This document shows, piece by piece, positions 33,606-43,054 of a stretch of DNA of 62,451 bases (the stretch's first letter is position 1; each line of letters opens with the position of its first letter). Made by a program: the position numbers and the translations under genes. Origin of the DNA: Sunxiuqinia dokdonensis (lineage in GTDB: Bacteria > Bacteroidota > Bacteroidia > Bacteroidales > Prolixibacteraceae); contig NZ_LGIA01000190.1 of assembly GCF_001270965.1 (NCBI RefSeq), forward strand, positions 1 through 62,451. The letters are read 5' to 3'. The notes under the pieces were generated by a model that was not told the DNA's origin, searched no databases, and was given only the letters and a program-made list of their open reading frames with translations.

Positions 33606-35498
33606 TTACTCTTTCTCCTTCTTGTCCAAAATCTTCTCAATTTCATCCATCACCTTGTTCATCGATGCGATGGCCTTGTCGAATGGCTCGGAGCTGGTCA
33701 TGTCCACACCAGCATTTTTCAGCAGTGGAATCGGGTAGTCTGATCCGCCTGCCGAAAGGAAATCCATGTAGTTTTTCAGGGCTTGCTTGTCGCCACTCAT
33801 CACTTTTTCGGCCAGCGAAATGGATGCCGTAAACGAAGTGCTGTACTGATAAACATAGAAATTGTAGTAGAAATGCGGAATGAAAGCCCACTCCATATTG
33901 ATGTAATCATCCACATAGCAAATATTCTGGTCGTGCCCGTAGTAGCGGTTCACAATGTCGGTGTAAATCTCAGAGAACTCATCACCGGTGAGGGGCTTGC
34001 CTTTTTCGACTTCTTCGTGAATTTTCAGTTCGAACTCGGCAAATTGTGTTTGGCGGAACAAAGTGCCTTTGAAACCATCAAGCCATTCCATGAGCAGCGA
34101 CAGGCGAACATCGTCATCTTCCACCTTGTCCAGCATGTAGTTAAAGAGCAGCACTTCGTTAAAAGTGGAAGCCACTTCGGCCACAAAAGTCACGTAATCG
34201 GCTGTGGGGTAAGGCTGGGTTTTATTTGAAAAATAACTCTGCATGGTGTGCCCCAGTTCGTGCGCAAAGGTGCTCACGTCGGAGTACAGATCGTTGTAGT
34301 TCAGCAAAATAAAAGGATGACCATCGTAGAAGGCACCATTGGAATAAGCCCCGGAGCGTTTGCCGGGCGTGGGATATACATCAATCCAGCGTTCGTCAAT
34401 AGCTTTTTTTACCGTGTTCACATATTCTTCGCCCAGGGGTTTCAGGGCCTCCAGAATAATTTCGGCTCCTTCATCATAGGTATACTTCAAATCAACATTT
34501 TTGACCACAGGAGCATACAGATCCAGGTATTTCAGTGTATCTACACCCATCATCCTTTTTTTGATTTTCAGGTAGCGGTGAAAGGCTGGCAGGTTTTCAT
34601 TTACGTTATCGACCAGCGAGTGGTACACTTCAACCGGAATATTATTGGGATAGAGCGACGCTTCGAGCGATGACTCGTAATGGCGGGCGCGGGCGCGGAA
34701 CATGTCGGCCTTGATATTGCCATACAGCATTTCGCCGTAGCTGGCACGAAAACGGGCGAAGTTGTTCCAGTAAGCGTCGAACACAATCTCGCGGTCGGCA
34801 CGGTTGGATGATGCCCGGTAGCGGCTATACTCAGCGCTGCCAATTTCCAGTTTCGACCCGTCAGACAGCGTGACCTCCGGCTTGGGCATTTCAGCATTGG
34901 AGAAGGTGCCGTAAACCGACTGCGGAACCGAGGACACCATGCCCGACAGGGCCATGATGCGTTCTTCGGCCTCACTTAGCGAGTGCGCTTTGGTGCGAAA
35001 CATGTTTTCCAAGCCCATGCGATACACTTCAAGCTTGGGCTCTTCCTTCATGAACTTTTCGATGGTGGACCAATCGGCTGCTAAAATCTCCGGCTCGATA
35101 AAGGCTGCCTTGGCTCCAAAGTTTGAAAACAACGACTGCAACTCTTGTTTCATGCCGTTGTACTTCATGTTGCGGGTGTCCAAATCGGAACTCATGCCGG
35201 CATACAAATAAATTTTGGAGGCTTCTTTGGCTATTCCGGTGTTAAATTCCAGCGCTTTCAGCAAATTCCCGGCCGATTGGGTCAATGTTCCCTTAAACTG
35301 TTCCACTTCATCCAGCCTGGAAGACAAATCGTCAAACGCCTGTCGCCAGGCTTCGTCCGATTCGTATAGGTCATTTAAATCCCACTTGTACTGTTCCGGG
35401 ATCTCTTCCCGTGTTTTCTGACTGTAACTATTCATGGCTGCAAACATCGCCAAAATAGTCAACACGATCATGTTTGTTTTCAGATTAAATCGCTTCAT
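33606..35498 (-). CDS. pepF: exported oligoendopeptidase F
   Basis: This 630-residue M3-family zinc peptidase cleaves short peptides. The zinc motif is HELGHTMQSYFS at about 410, with FVAEVASTFNEVLL carrying the third ligand. Unlike the cytoplasmic enzyme of Gram-positives, it has an N-terminal signal (MIVLTILAMFAAMNSYSQ), so it probably works in the periplasm or outside. Product assignment rests on the PepF layout. Confidence 0.92.
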   Translation of the reverse strand: MKRFNLKTNMIVLTILAMFAAMNSYSQKTREEIPEQYKWDLNDLYESDEAWRQAFDDLSSRLDEVEQFKGTLTQSAGNLLKALEFNTGIAKEASKIYLYAGMSSDLDTRNMKYNGMKQELQSLFSNFGAKAAFIEPEILAADWSTIEKFMKEEPKLEVYRMGLENMFRTKAHSLSEAEERIMALSGMVSSVPQSVYGTFSNAEMPKPEVTLSDGSKLEIGSAEYSRYRASSNRADREIVFDAYWNNFARFRASYGEMLYGNIKADMFRARARHYESSLEASLYPNNIPVEVYHSLVDNVNENLPAFHRYLKIKKRMMGVDTLKYLDLYAPVVKNVDLKYTYDEGAEIILEALKPLGEEYVNTVKKAIDERWIDVYPTPGKRSGAYSNGAFYDGHPFILLNYNDLYSDVSTFAHELGHTMQSYFSNKTQPYPTADYVTFVAEVASTFNEVLLFNYMLDKVEDDDVRLSLLMEWLDGFKGTLFRQTQFAEFELKIHEEVEKGKPLTGDEFSEIYTDIVNRYYGHDQNICYVDDYINMEWAFIPHFYYNFYVYQYSTSFTASISLAEKVMSGDKQALKNYMDFLSAGGSDYPIPLLKNAGVDMTSSEPFDKAIASMNKVMDEIEKILDKKEKE

Positions 35499-35710
35499 AT
35501 GTATAAAAGTTGTGTCGTTTCTATTGATAGGTATCTGCTTGGTGAAGATATTACAACCCGCCCGTATAAAAAAAGACCTTATTCATATTTTTTTCACGCT
35601 TGTTTTATGGCATGTCGGGTGTGAATACCTTTTATCATTTGATTGCGTATAGGTTCTTAGAGATCAATTTTGGGGCTGATTTTACCCCGATTATCAGCAA
35701 AAACAGGGAT

Positions 35711-36745
35711 ATGATGCATGAAGCACTTTTTTACAGCAAATTAGATGATCAGGAAATCAACTGCCACCTATGTCCTGCTGACTGCCAAATTGAACCAGAA
35801 GGCGCAGGCGACTGCCGAGTCCGGATCAATCGCCATGGTGTGCTGTTTTCAGAGGCTTACGGCAGGCTGGAAGCCATGAACCTCGACCCAATCGAAAAAA
35901 AACCATTGTACCATTTTTACCCCGGGGAAAAAATTTTGTCGGTAGGAACCGCCGGATGCAATTTGCACTGTTCATTTTGCCAAAATCACCCTTTGTCGCA
36001 ATGCGGAGTAACTGATGACGGAAAAGACCGGCATTTTTTTGCGCCGGAAGATTTGGTTGAACTGGCCAAACAAACGGCACACAACATTGGCGTGGCTTTC
36101 ACATACAACGAGCCTACGGTGAACTACGAATTCATGCTGAGCACAGCTGTTAACGCCAGGGCTGTGGGTTTGCACACCGCCATGATCAGTAATGGCTACA
36201 TCAATTCTGAACCACTGAACAGCCTGCTTGGGCCGATTGAAGCTTTTAACATTGATCTGAAAGCCTTCAGCTCAAAATTTTATCGAACCTACTGCAAAGG
36301 GAAACTGGATCCGGTCCTGAAAACCATCAAACAAATTGCGGCATCCTCGTGTCATTTGGAGCTAACCAGCCTGATTATTCCCGGACTGAATGATGATTTA
36401 GCCGAATTTGAACAGCTGTGCCGGTGGATTGCCGATGAGACCGGGCGTTCAACGGTGCTTCACCTGTCCAGGTATTTCCCGGGCTACCGGTTAAAACTCG
36501 ATCCAACACCAGCCGATACTTTGTTTCGGATGTACGACCTGGCTAAGAACTTTTTGCACCATGTGTATTTGGGCAACCTGTTTGCCGGAGACCATGGCGA
36601 TACGTTTTGTCCGCATTGTAACGCCAAGCTGATTGAGCGCGACAGGTACCGGATTTTGCCAGTGGGGCTGGATGCCCGGGGCGCCTGCAAGCGCTGCAAA
36701 ACCGCCGTTATCAAACACTATCTCCATGAATACGACCATTCGTAA
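35711..36745 (+). CDS. amrS: AmmeMemoRadiSam radical SAM enzyme
   Basis: This 344-residue radical SAM protein has the cluster motif CNLHCSFC (CxxxCxxC) preceded by VGTAG, an N-terminal Cys pair region (CHLCPADC, GDCRVR) and a C-terminal Cys pair (FCPHC, CKRCKT). The start is taken at the ATG at 35711 (MMHEALFY); the upstream open frame has no family character. It overlaps amrB by 20 bases. The reaction of this system is unknown. Confidence 0.92.
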   Translation: MMHEALFYSKLDDQEINCHLCPADCQIEPEGAGDCRVRINRHGVLFSEAYGRLEAMNLDPIEKKPLYHFYPGEKILSVGTAGCNLHCSFCQNHPLSQCGVTDDGKDRHFFAPEDLVELAKQTAHNIGVAFTYNEPTVNYEFMLSTAVNARAVGLHTAMISNGYINSEPLNSLLGPIEAFNIDLKAFSSKFYRTYCKGKLDPVLKTIKQIAASSCHLELTSLIIPGLNDDLAEFEQLCRWIADETGRSTVLHLSRYFPGYRLKLDPTPADTLFRMYDLAKNFLHHVYLGNLFAGDHGDTFCPHCNAKLIERDRYRILPVGLDARGACKRCKTAVIKHYLHEYDHS

Positions 36746-37568
36746 CTCGATCTTCACCGGAAGTTTTTATCCGGGAACCGCGTCCGATTTGAGACAGTTG
36801 GTTCAGGATGTGTACCAGATTGAAAAAGACAGCATTAAACTCAGGCTGGCCAAACACAAGCTGATTGGCGGTATTGTACCCCATGCGGGATACGCTTACT
36901 CAGGCTACGAGGCCATTCATTTTTATGATATTCTGAAACAAAGTGGTCAGCATTTCGACACCATCGTCATCATTAATCCCAATCATACGGGCTATGGAAC
37001 AGGATGGTACAACACCAGCACCTACTCGTTTTGGGAGACTCCGCTGGGACAGGTCGAAGCCGACCAGCAGTTTCTCGAAGCGCTGGATATTGTGCCCAAC
37101 AACAAAGCCCATTCGCTGGAGCACTCGGGCGAAGTTCAGTTGCCGTTTCTCCAGCTTTATGCCCTGGCTCCTTTTGCCGTGGTTATGATTACGATGAACC
37201 GGCAAACGGTTTCGAGCGCGGTTTCGCTGGCCGCCAAAATTCACCAGGCCGCAGTACAAACAAAAAACAGTGTGCTGGTCATTGCCTCGTCCGATTTTTC
37301 ACACTACGAATCGCCACAAACAGCTTTGAACAAAGATCAGTTTGCCATTGACCAGATTTTAGCCAAAAACGTACAGAAGCTATACGATGCCGTCCAAGAG
37401 CACCAGATTTCGGCTTGCGGCTATGGCCCTATGATGGCCTTGATTGAATATGCCCGGTTGTCGGGCAACAAACCGGCCATGGAGTTGTTGCGAAAGGGAA
37501 ACTCGGGCGAGGTTTTTCCGGCCAACAAAGTGGTCGATTACATCTCGTTTCTTTGTTATGAGTCTTGA
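36726..37568 (+). CDS. amrB: AmmeMemoRadiSam system protein B (MEMO1-like)
   Basis: This 280-residue protein shows the MEMO1 motifs HAGYAYSGYEA, INPNHTGYG, HSLEHSGEVQLPFLQ and SSDFSHYE. It starts at the ATG at 36726, inside the end of amrS. MEMO proteins bind metal at the His/Asp/Cys site; the bacterial role is unclear. AmrA is absent from this locus: the protein ends without an AmrA domain and the next gene is unrelated. Confidence 0.92.
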   Translation: MNTTIRNSIFTGSFYPGTASDLRQLVQDVYQIEKDSIKLRLAKHKLIGGIVPHAGYAYSGYEAIHFYDILKQSGQHFDTIVIINPNHTGYGTGWYNTSTYSFWETPLGQVEADQQFLEALDIVPNNKAHSLEHSGEVQLPFLQLYALAPFAVVMITMNRQTVSSAVSLAAKIHQAAVQTKNSVLVIASSDFSHYESPQTALNKDQFAIDQILAKNVQKLYDAVQEHQISACGYGPMMALIEYARLSGNKPAMELLRKGNSGEVFPANKVVDYISFLCYES

Positions 37569-37591
37569 TTTATAATGACAAACCGTCTGAC

Positions 37592-37619
37592 TTGTTTTTC
37601 CAATATCTTGTTATCTTTA
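37592..37619 (+). promoter_or_regulatory. promoter of the DUF2147 gene
   Basis: TTG at 37592-37594 and TATCTTTA at 37612-37619 are 17 bases apart, close to the Bacteroidota consensus but with one -7 mismatch. Confidence 0.4.
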
Positions 37620-37655
37620 CCCACCATCATCGCATGAGTCATAAAAAATAAATAC

Positions 37656-38105
37656 ATGAAGAAAATTCTGATTCTTTTTCTTTTTGGACTTTGGCTGAAC
37701 ACGGTTTCGGCCCAACAAGCGTCCGACATTACCGGTATTTGGTGGAACGATGAAAAAACATCGAAAATTGAAGTGGTTGAAGAACACGGTCAGTTCGTTG
37801 GTAAAATTGTTTACATGATTCCGGAGAAGTATGAAAACGGTCAGCCGCCGAAAGACGATGAAAACCCCGATCCGGCTCTGCGCGACCGCTCGGTTGTCGG
37901 ACTTCAGATTTTAAGCAGCCTGAAATACAGCCCGGATGACCAGGAATGGCAAGGCGGACGAATTTATGATCCCAAGTCGGGTAAAACCTACGATTGCTAT
38001 GGCTGGTTTGAAGATGATCCAAACAAACTTTTTTTGAAAGGCTATGTCGTGGGCATCAAATGGCTGGGCAAATCGACCGAGTGGACACGCACCAGTTTGA
38101 ATTGA
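37656..38105 (+). CDS. DUF2147 domain exported protein
   Basis: This 149-residue protein has a signal peptide (ILILFLFGLWLNTVSAQQ) and a DUF2147 domain, seen in ITGIWWNDEKTSKIEVVEEH, RSVVGLQILSSLKYS and GRIYDPKSGKTYDC. The family is a small beta barrel-like fold of unknown function in the periplasm. It is followed by dnaG after 129 bases. Confidence 0.88.
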   Translation: MKKILILFLFGLWLNTVSAQQASDITGIWWNDEKTSKIEVVEEHGQFVGKIVYMIPEKYENGQPPKDDENPDPALRDRSVVGLQILSSLKYSPDDQEWQGGRIYDPKSGKTYDCYGWFEDDPNKLFLKGYVVGIKWLGKSTEWTRTSLN

Positions 38106-38234
38106 ACCCGGATTGCGCACAGGCAAATACTTGTTTCTGACAAGCAAAATTTGAATTTCGGCCGATAAAATTCTTCCGCCGGAACTTTTCAACAGGCCCC
38201 TTCGTTATTGGTCAATTTTCCTACTTTTGTGGGT

Positions 38235-40181
38235 ATGATCGACCAGGCAACAATTGACCGAATAATGGATGCAGCCGAGATTTCAGACGTCGTCTCGGAA
38301 TTTGTTACCCTCAAGCGAAGAGGGGTCAACCAGCTTGGCTTATGCCCGTTTCACAACGAAAAAACACCTTCATTCACGGTGTCGCCAGCCAAAGGCATTT
38401 TCAAATGTTTTGGCTGCGGAAAAGGGGGCAATGCCGTCAACTTCATCATGGAACACGAAGCCCTTTCGTATCCTGAAGCACTGAAGTGGCTGGCAAAAAA
38501 ATACCACATCGATGTTCAGGAAGAAGAGGAAACAGAGCAGCAAAAGCAGCTAAAAGATGATCGCGAAAGCATGATGATCGTGTCGGCTTTCGCTCAAAAA
38601 TACTTCACCCGCTACGTGTGGGAAGAAAACGAAGGCCGTACCATTGGCCTGAGCTACCTGCGCGAACGGGGATTACAGGATCACATCATCAAAAAATTTG
38701 AGCTGGGCTACTGCCCCGACGGAAAAGACATTTTTACCCAGGCGGCGCAAAAGCAGGGTTACAAAATGGAATATCTGGAAAAAACCGGACTCACCATCAA
38801 ACGCGACGATTGGGTGCGCGACCGTTTTGCCGGGCGGGTCATGTTTCCCATTCACAACGTGGCCGGGCGGGTGGCTGCTTTTGGCGGGCGAACCCTGAAA
38901 AGCGACAAGAACATCGCCAAGTATCTCAACTCTCCCGAATCGGAAATTTATCACAAAAGCCGGGTACTGTATGGTATTTTTCAGGCCAAACGCGAAATTA
39001 CCAAACAGGACAAATGCTATTTGGTTGAAGGCTACACCGATGTGCTGGCTTTTCACCAGGCGGGCATCGAAAATGTCGTGGCTTCGTCGGGAACGGCCTT
39101 AACGCCCGATCAAATCCGGCTGATTAAACGCTTTTCGCCCAACATCACCATCATTTACGACGGCGACGACGCTGGAATTAAAGCCTCGCTTCGCGGGATT
39201 GACCTGGTACTGGAAGAAGGCATGAACGTGAAAGTTTTGCTTCTTCCGAAAGGCGAAGATCCTGATTCTTTTTCGCGCTCCATGAGCTCCACCCAACTGC
39301 AGGAATACATTGAGGAAAACCAAACGGATTTTATCCGTTTCAAAACCAAACTATTGCTTGCAAACACGGAGAACGATCCGGTAAGCAAAGCACGACTGAT
39401 CAGCAATATTGTCCGCTCCATTTCGGTGGTGCCCGATGCCATCACCCGTTCGTTGTACATTAAGGAGTGTAGCAATCTGATGGATGTTGGTGAAGACATT
39501 CTGTACACCGAGATTCGCAAGATGATGCGGCAGGAGTCGGAAGACAGCCGCCGGAAAGAATACCGCGAGCAAGCCGCACAGCAACGCCAGCCCGTTGTTC
39601 CGCAGGAAAATAAAGTGATGAAAAACCTTTGCGAAATTGAAGAACGCGAAATTTTGCGGGTGATGCTGAAATATTTTCATGAGGAAGTGTTTGAGGAAGA
39701 AGGCGAAAATCGGGGGGAAACGATTTCGATCTCGGTGGGCCGTTTTGTTTTGGAAGAAATTGAAAATGACGGCTTGTATTCAGACAATGAGCTGATCAAC
39801 CAAATTCTGGATCTTTTTCGACAAAATCTGGAGAATGCCGACTTCCGGCCCACTCAATTTTTCATCAACCATTCCGACCAGAAAATCAGCCAGCTGTCCA
39901 GCGACCTGCTGTCGGAAAAATACGTGGAAAGCAAGCGATGGAAACGCGGCGGTGCCTTTGTGGAAGCCGAAAGCGAAATTCTGGATTTGATTGTTCCCAA
40001 GATTGTGCAGGAATACAAACTCCGAAAGGTGAAAAACATGCTTGCCGACCTGGAAAAAGGCATTCAGCTGGCCGCCTCAGACTTGGAAAAAGTGATGGGC
40101 ATTCAAAACCAATACCTCAAACTAAAAACTGTTGAAAAACACCTATCGGAACAACTTGGTAACCGGACAGTTACCCGTTAA
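38235..40181 (+). CDS. dnaG: DNA primase
   Basis: This 648-residue primase makes RNA primers at the replication fork. The N-terminal CHC2 zinc finger is seen as CPFHNEKTPSF and KCFGCGKGGNAVNF, the TOPRIM domain as CYLVEGYTDVLAFHQAGI and IIYDGDDAG, followed by the C-terminal helicase-binding region. The start is the ATG at 38235 (MIDQATIDRIMDAA). A -7-like TACTTTTG lies at 38222-38229, only six bases before it, which would give an almost leaderless message. Confidence 0.95.
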   Translation: MIDQATIDRIMDAAEISDVVSEFVTLKRRGVNQLGLCPFHNEKTPSFTVSPAKGIFKCFGCGKGGNAVNFIMEHEALSYPEALKWLAKKYHIDVQEEEETEQQKQLKDDRESMMIVSAFAQKYFTRYVWEENEGRTIGLSYLRERGLQDHIIKKFELGYCPDGKDIFTQAAQKQGYKMEYLEKTGLTIKRDDWVRDRFAGRVMFPIHNVAGRVAAFGGRTLKSDKNIAKYLNSPESEIYHKSRVLYGIFQAKREITKQDKCYLVEGYTDVLAFHQAGIENVVASSGTALTPDQIRLIKRFSPNITIIYDGDDAGIKASLRGIDLVLEEGMNVKVLLLPKGEDPDSFSRSMSSTQLQEYIEENQTDFIRFKTKLLLANTENDPVSKARLISNIVRSISVVPDAITRSLYIKECSNLMDVGEDILYTEIRKMMRQESEDSRRKEYREQAAQQRQPVVPQENKVMKNLCEIEEREILRVMLKYFHEEVFEEEGENRGETISISVGRFVLEEIENDGLYSDNELINQILDLFRQNLENADFRPTQFFINHSDQKISQLSSDLLSEKYVESKRWKRGGAFVEAESEILDLIVPKIVQEYKLRKVKNMLADLEKGIQLAASDLEKVMGIQNQYLKLKTVEKHLSEQLGNRTVTR

Positions 40182-40195
40182 AAAAAACACCCATT

Positions 40196-40678
40196 ATGAG
40201 AACCCTGTTTATTGAAGACCGAAAGGAGATTGATGAAGTGATTAGAGCTTGTAAAACCTGCTACGTAGCCATGTCGGATGGCGATGTGCCCTACGTGCTG
40301 CCGATGAACTTTGCACTGGATGGCGACACGGTGGTTTTACATTCAGCCCAGTCGGGGCGCATGTGGGAAACCATTCGAAAAAACCCGAAAGTGTGTATCA
40401 ACTGGACCCTGGGCGAAGAACTGGCCTGGCAGGATGTGCGCGTAGGCTGCAGCTACCGGGTGAAATCAAAATCGGTTTTGGTTGAAGGTGAAGTGGAGGT
40501 AATTGATGACTACGACGAAAAGTACCGCATGCTAACAGAAACCATGGCCCAATACAGCGATCGCGAATTTAAATTCAGTAAGCCTGCTGTGGTCAACGTG
40601 GGCATCATGAAAGTGCACATCAAAAAAATCACCGGTAAAGTATTTGGTGCAAAAGCAGTTACTCCCTGGAATTCCTAA
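40196..40678 (+). CDS. pyridoxamine 5'-phosphate oxidase family protein
   Basis: This 160-residue FMN-binding split-barrel protein resembles NimA-type and related flavoproteins (CYVAMSDGDVPYVLPMNFAL, VVLHSAQSGRMWETIRKNPK, SVLVEGEVEVIDDYDEKYRM). The substrate is unknown; nitroimidazole reduction cannot be inferred from sequence alone. It starts 14 bases after dnaG and is probably co-transcribed. Confidence 0.85.
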   Translation: MRTLFIEDRKEIDEVIRACKTCYVAMSDGDVPYVLPMNFALDGDTVVLHSAQSGRMWETIRKNPKVCINWTLGEELAWQDVRVGCSYRVKSKSVLVEGEVEVIDDYDEKYRMLTETMAQYSDREFKFSKPAVVNVGIMKVHIKKITGKVFGAKAVTPWNS

Positions 40679-40683
40679 GTCTT

Positions 40684-40872
40684 TCATTCGATAATAAAGT
40701 TATCTTTCAATCGGTTAGGATGAGGTTTATTGGCGTCAAAAAATTGCATTTCTTCGCAGAGCTGAAGAAAAAAAACAAAGCGCTCGTGAGGACTGCGGTC
40801 AAGGGCCTCCCTACTCCGTCTTTGGTTTGAATCTTCCTTGGTCTCAAAGAATATGGTGTTGTTATCCTTCAT
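40684..40872 (-). CDS. small conserved-looking protein
   Basis: This 62-residue frame is not a shadow of another gene: both neighbours lie on the other strand outside it. Composition and pattern (SPHERFVFFLQLCEEMQFF, HPNRLKDNFIIE) look protein-like. No function is known to me. Confidence 0.65.
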   Translation of the reverse strand: MKDNNTIFFETKEDSNQRRSREALDRSPHERFVFFLQLCEEMQFFDANKPHPNRLKDNFIIE

Positions 40873-40937
40873 GTTTTAATAATATAAAATAAAAGCCATT
40901 CCACAAGATCATGGATTTTCAGAGTTTTTTTAATTTC

Positions 40938-40945
40938 TATCTTTA
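40938..40945 (+). promoter_or_regulatory. -7-like element of the epimerase gene
   Basis: TATCTTTA differs from TAnnTTTG at one base and lies 16 bases before the start codon. Confidence 0.35.
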
Positions 40946-40960
40946 AATCAAAATTGAGCT

Positions 40961-41983
40961 ATGATTTTTGTAACCGGAGGGACGGGATTGGTTGGTTCGC
41001 ACGTGTTGTTCGACTTGCTAAATTCAGGAAAAAAAGTACGCGTACTGAAACGCGCCACCAGCAATTTGAAATGGGTGAATAAGGTCTTTTCATACTACAC
41101 CGACCAACCCAACGAACTTTTCGACCAAATTGAATGGGTGGAAGGCGACATTTTGGACTACCACAGTATGGAAGAATTGCTGGCCGGAGCCAACGAAGTT
41201 TACCATTGTGCCGCCATTGTTTCGTTTCATGCCAACGACCGCGACAGCATGCTCAACAACAATGTGAAAGGAACAGCCAATCTGATTAACGCCGCCATTC
41301 ACCACAAGGTGAAGAAATTTTGCCATGTGAGTTCCATCGCGGCCCTGGGAAAAACGCAGGACGGCAGCGAAATCAATGAAGACACCTACTGGACGCCTTC
41401 GAAGCAAAAATCGGGCTATAGTTTGAGTAAGTTTTTTTCTGAAATGGAAGTGTGGCGCGGCATTGAAGAAGGCCTGGATGCTGTAATTGTCAACCCATCC
41501 ATTGTTCTGGGTCCCGGTAACTGGGACATTGGCAGCCCCAAACTTTTTCAAGCCATTGGCAAAGGATTAAAGTATTATACCAAGGGAGAAACGGGCTTTG
41601 TTGATGTGCGCGATGTGTCGAACGCAATGATTCTGCTGATGGATGATCAGAACTTTGGACAAAACAAAAACCAGCGTTTTATCCTGAATGCGGGGAATAT
41701 GAGCTACCAGGACTTTTTCAACAAGATTGCCGATGCGTTGCAGAAACCCCGGCCGCGCACATTTGCTTCGGACATGGTGCTGCAAATGGCTTGGAGAGCC
41801 GCACGTTTAGCCAGTTTCTTTTCAGGCAAACGCCCTCAAATTACCAAGGAAGCTGTTTCGGGTTCGAACCGCATTAACCGCTACAACGGGCAAAAAATTC
41901 AGAAAGCCATCGATTTTAAGTACCGAAACCTGGATGAAACGATCACTGATATTGCAGGTTTATTTCAGAAAGATCTCAGCTGA
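40961..41983 (+). CDS. NAD-dependent epimerase/dehydratase family protein
   Basis: This 340-residue SDR protein has the nucleotide-binding motif GGTGLVGSHVLFDL at residues 6-19 and catalytic YxxxK as SGYSLSKFFSE. It also shows VNPSIVLGPGNW. It resembles dihydroflavonol-4-reductase-like members of the extended SDR family. The substrate is unknown. It is monocistronic with a terminator at 41990. Confidence 0.88.
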   Translation: MIFVTGGTGLVGSHVLFDLLNSGKKVRVLKRATSNLKWVNKVFSYYTDQPNELFDQIEWVEGDILDYHSMEELLAGANEVYHCAAIVSFHANDRDSMLNNNVKGTANLINAAIHHKVKKFCHVSSIAALGKTQDGSEINEDTYWTPSKQKSGYSLSKFFSEMEVWRGIEEGLDAVIVNPSIVLGPGNWDIGSPKLFQAIGKGLKYYTKGETGFVDVRDVSNAMILLMDDQNFGQNKNQRFILNAGNMSYQDFFNKIADALQKPRPRTFASDMVLQMAWRAARLASFFSGKRPQITKEAVSGSNRINRYNGQKIQKAIDFKYRNLDETITDIAGLFQKDLS

Positions 41984-41989
41984 AACGAT

Positions 41990-42026
41990 AAAAAAACGGA
42001 AACCCTTTAGGAGCTTCCGTTTTGTA
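41990..42026. terminator. bidirectional terminator between convergent genes
   Basis: ACGGAA and TTCCGT pair with A-run and T-run on opposite sides. It ends the epimerase and ROK genes. Confidence 0.75.
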
Positions 42027-42045
42027 TTCATTCGTGTTTTGAAGT

Positions 42046-43029
42046 TTATTTTTCAACTTCTTTCCAAACCAAGGCACTCGCGCCAACAATGGCTGCATCA
42101 CCCGGTTTCAGTTTTGAAGGCAAAATTTTGATTTTATCTTTAAAGATTGGCAACAAGTGATTTTCCAAACTTTCTCTCGTTGGCTTAAAAATATAATCAC
42201 CGGCAGCGGTCGGTCCGCCAAACAGGAAGATGGCTTCCGGGCTCAGGTGGTGAACCGTATCGGCCAATCCTTGCCCCAGCCATTTGCCGGTTAACTCAAA
42301 TACTTCGAGAGCGACTTTATCACCTTTTTCAGCGGCATCAAAAATCATTTTCGAATCCAGTTCCTTGAATGATTTATCAGCCAGCAAGCTGTCGGCAGCA
42401 TTGTCGCGTGCCATGATTTCAAACGCTGTCCGCTTCATTCCCGGAGCCGAACAGTAGGCTTCGAGGTGTCCTTTCGATGTGCAGCCGCACAAACGTCCAC
42501 CAGGAATCAGGGTCGTGTGACCACATTCTCCTGCAAAACCATCGTGTCCGTAAACCAGGTCGCCATTGACAACAATGCCGCTTCCAACTCCGGTTCCTAG
42601 GGTGTACATCACAAAATTTTTCATTCCTTTGGCACCACCGTAAATCATTTCGCCAATGGCTGCCGCGTTGGCATCGTTGGTTAAAGCCAGCGCCGGCAAT
42701 TCAGGAAAGCTTTTCCGCAACAGTTCCACAAAATGCACCACGCCTTTGAATGACAGGTTTGGCGCATATTCGATGGTTCCGCTGTAGTAATTTCCGTTTG
42801 GCGCTCCAATTCCGATTCCCAGAATTTCAACGTCGCTATTAACCAGTTTTACTGACTTAATCAACTCTTTGATGGCAACGGTTAACTCGTTAATGTATCT
42901 GTCAATGTCGCCGTGTGATGGGGTTGAAATGGAGTCTTTTACCATCACATTGCCTTCGCTGTCTACTACACCGATGGCTGTGTTTGTACCGCCCACATCA
43001 ACGCCTATTGCTACTTTTTTCATAGTCAT
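42046..43029 (-). CDS. ROK family sugar kinase
   Basis: This 327-residue protein has the ATP-binding motif GVDVGGTNTAIGVV at residues 9-22, the ROK signature with Cys-Cys-His zinc site (CGHTTLIPGGRLCGCTSKG) and the ATP-adenosine region DGFAGECGH. It probably phosphorylates glucose or a related sugar. It follows the sugar transporter gene by 25 bases in one operon, so the kinase acts on the imported sugar. Confidence 0.9.
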   Translation of the reverse strand: MTMKKVAIGVDVGGTNTAIGVVDSEGNVMVKDSISTPSHGDIDRYINELTVAIKELIKSVKLVNSDVEILGIGIGAPNGNYYSGTIEYAPNLSFKGVVHFVELLRKSFPELPALALTNDANAAAIGEMIYGGAKGMKNFVMYTLGTGVGSGIVVNGDLVYGHDGFAGECGHTTLIPGGRLCGCTSKGHLEAYCSAPGMKRTAFEIMARDNAADSLLADKSFKELDSKMIFDAAEKGDKVALEVFELTGKWLGQGLADTVHHLSPEAIFLFGGPTAAGDYIFKPTRESLENHLLPIFKDKIKILPSKLKPGDAAIVGASALVWKEVEK

Positions 43030-43054
43030 TATTTTTTCTTAAAGTTCAGGAAAT

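Noticed and set aside
35600-35710. N-terminal extension of AmrS
   Set aside because: The 37 extra residues have no family character and the ATG at 35711 gives the usual length.
40196-40678. Nitroimidazole resistance (nim) gene
   Set aside because: The fold is shared by many flavin-binding proteins and the sequence alone does not support this activity.
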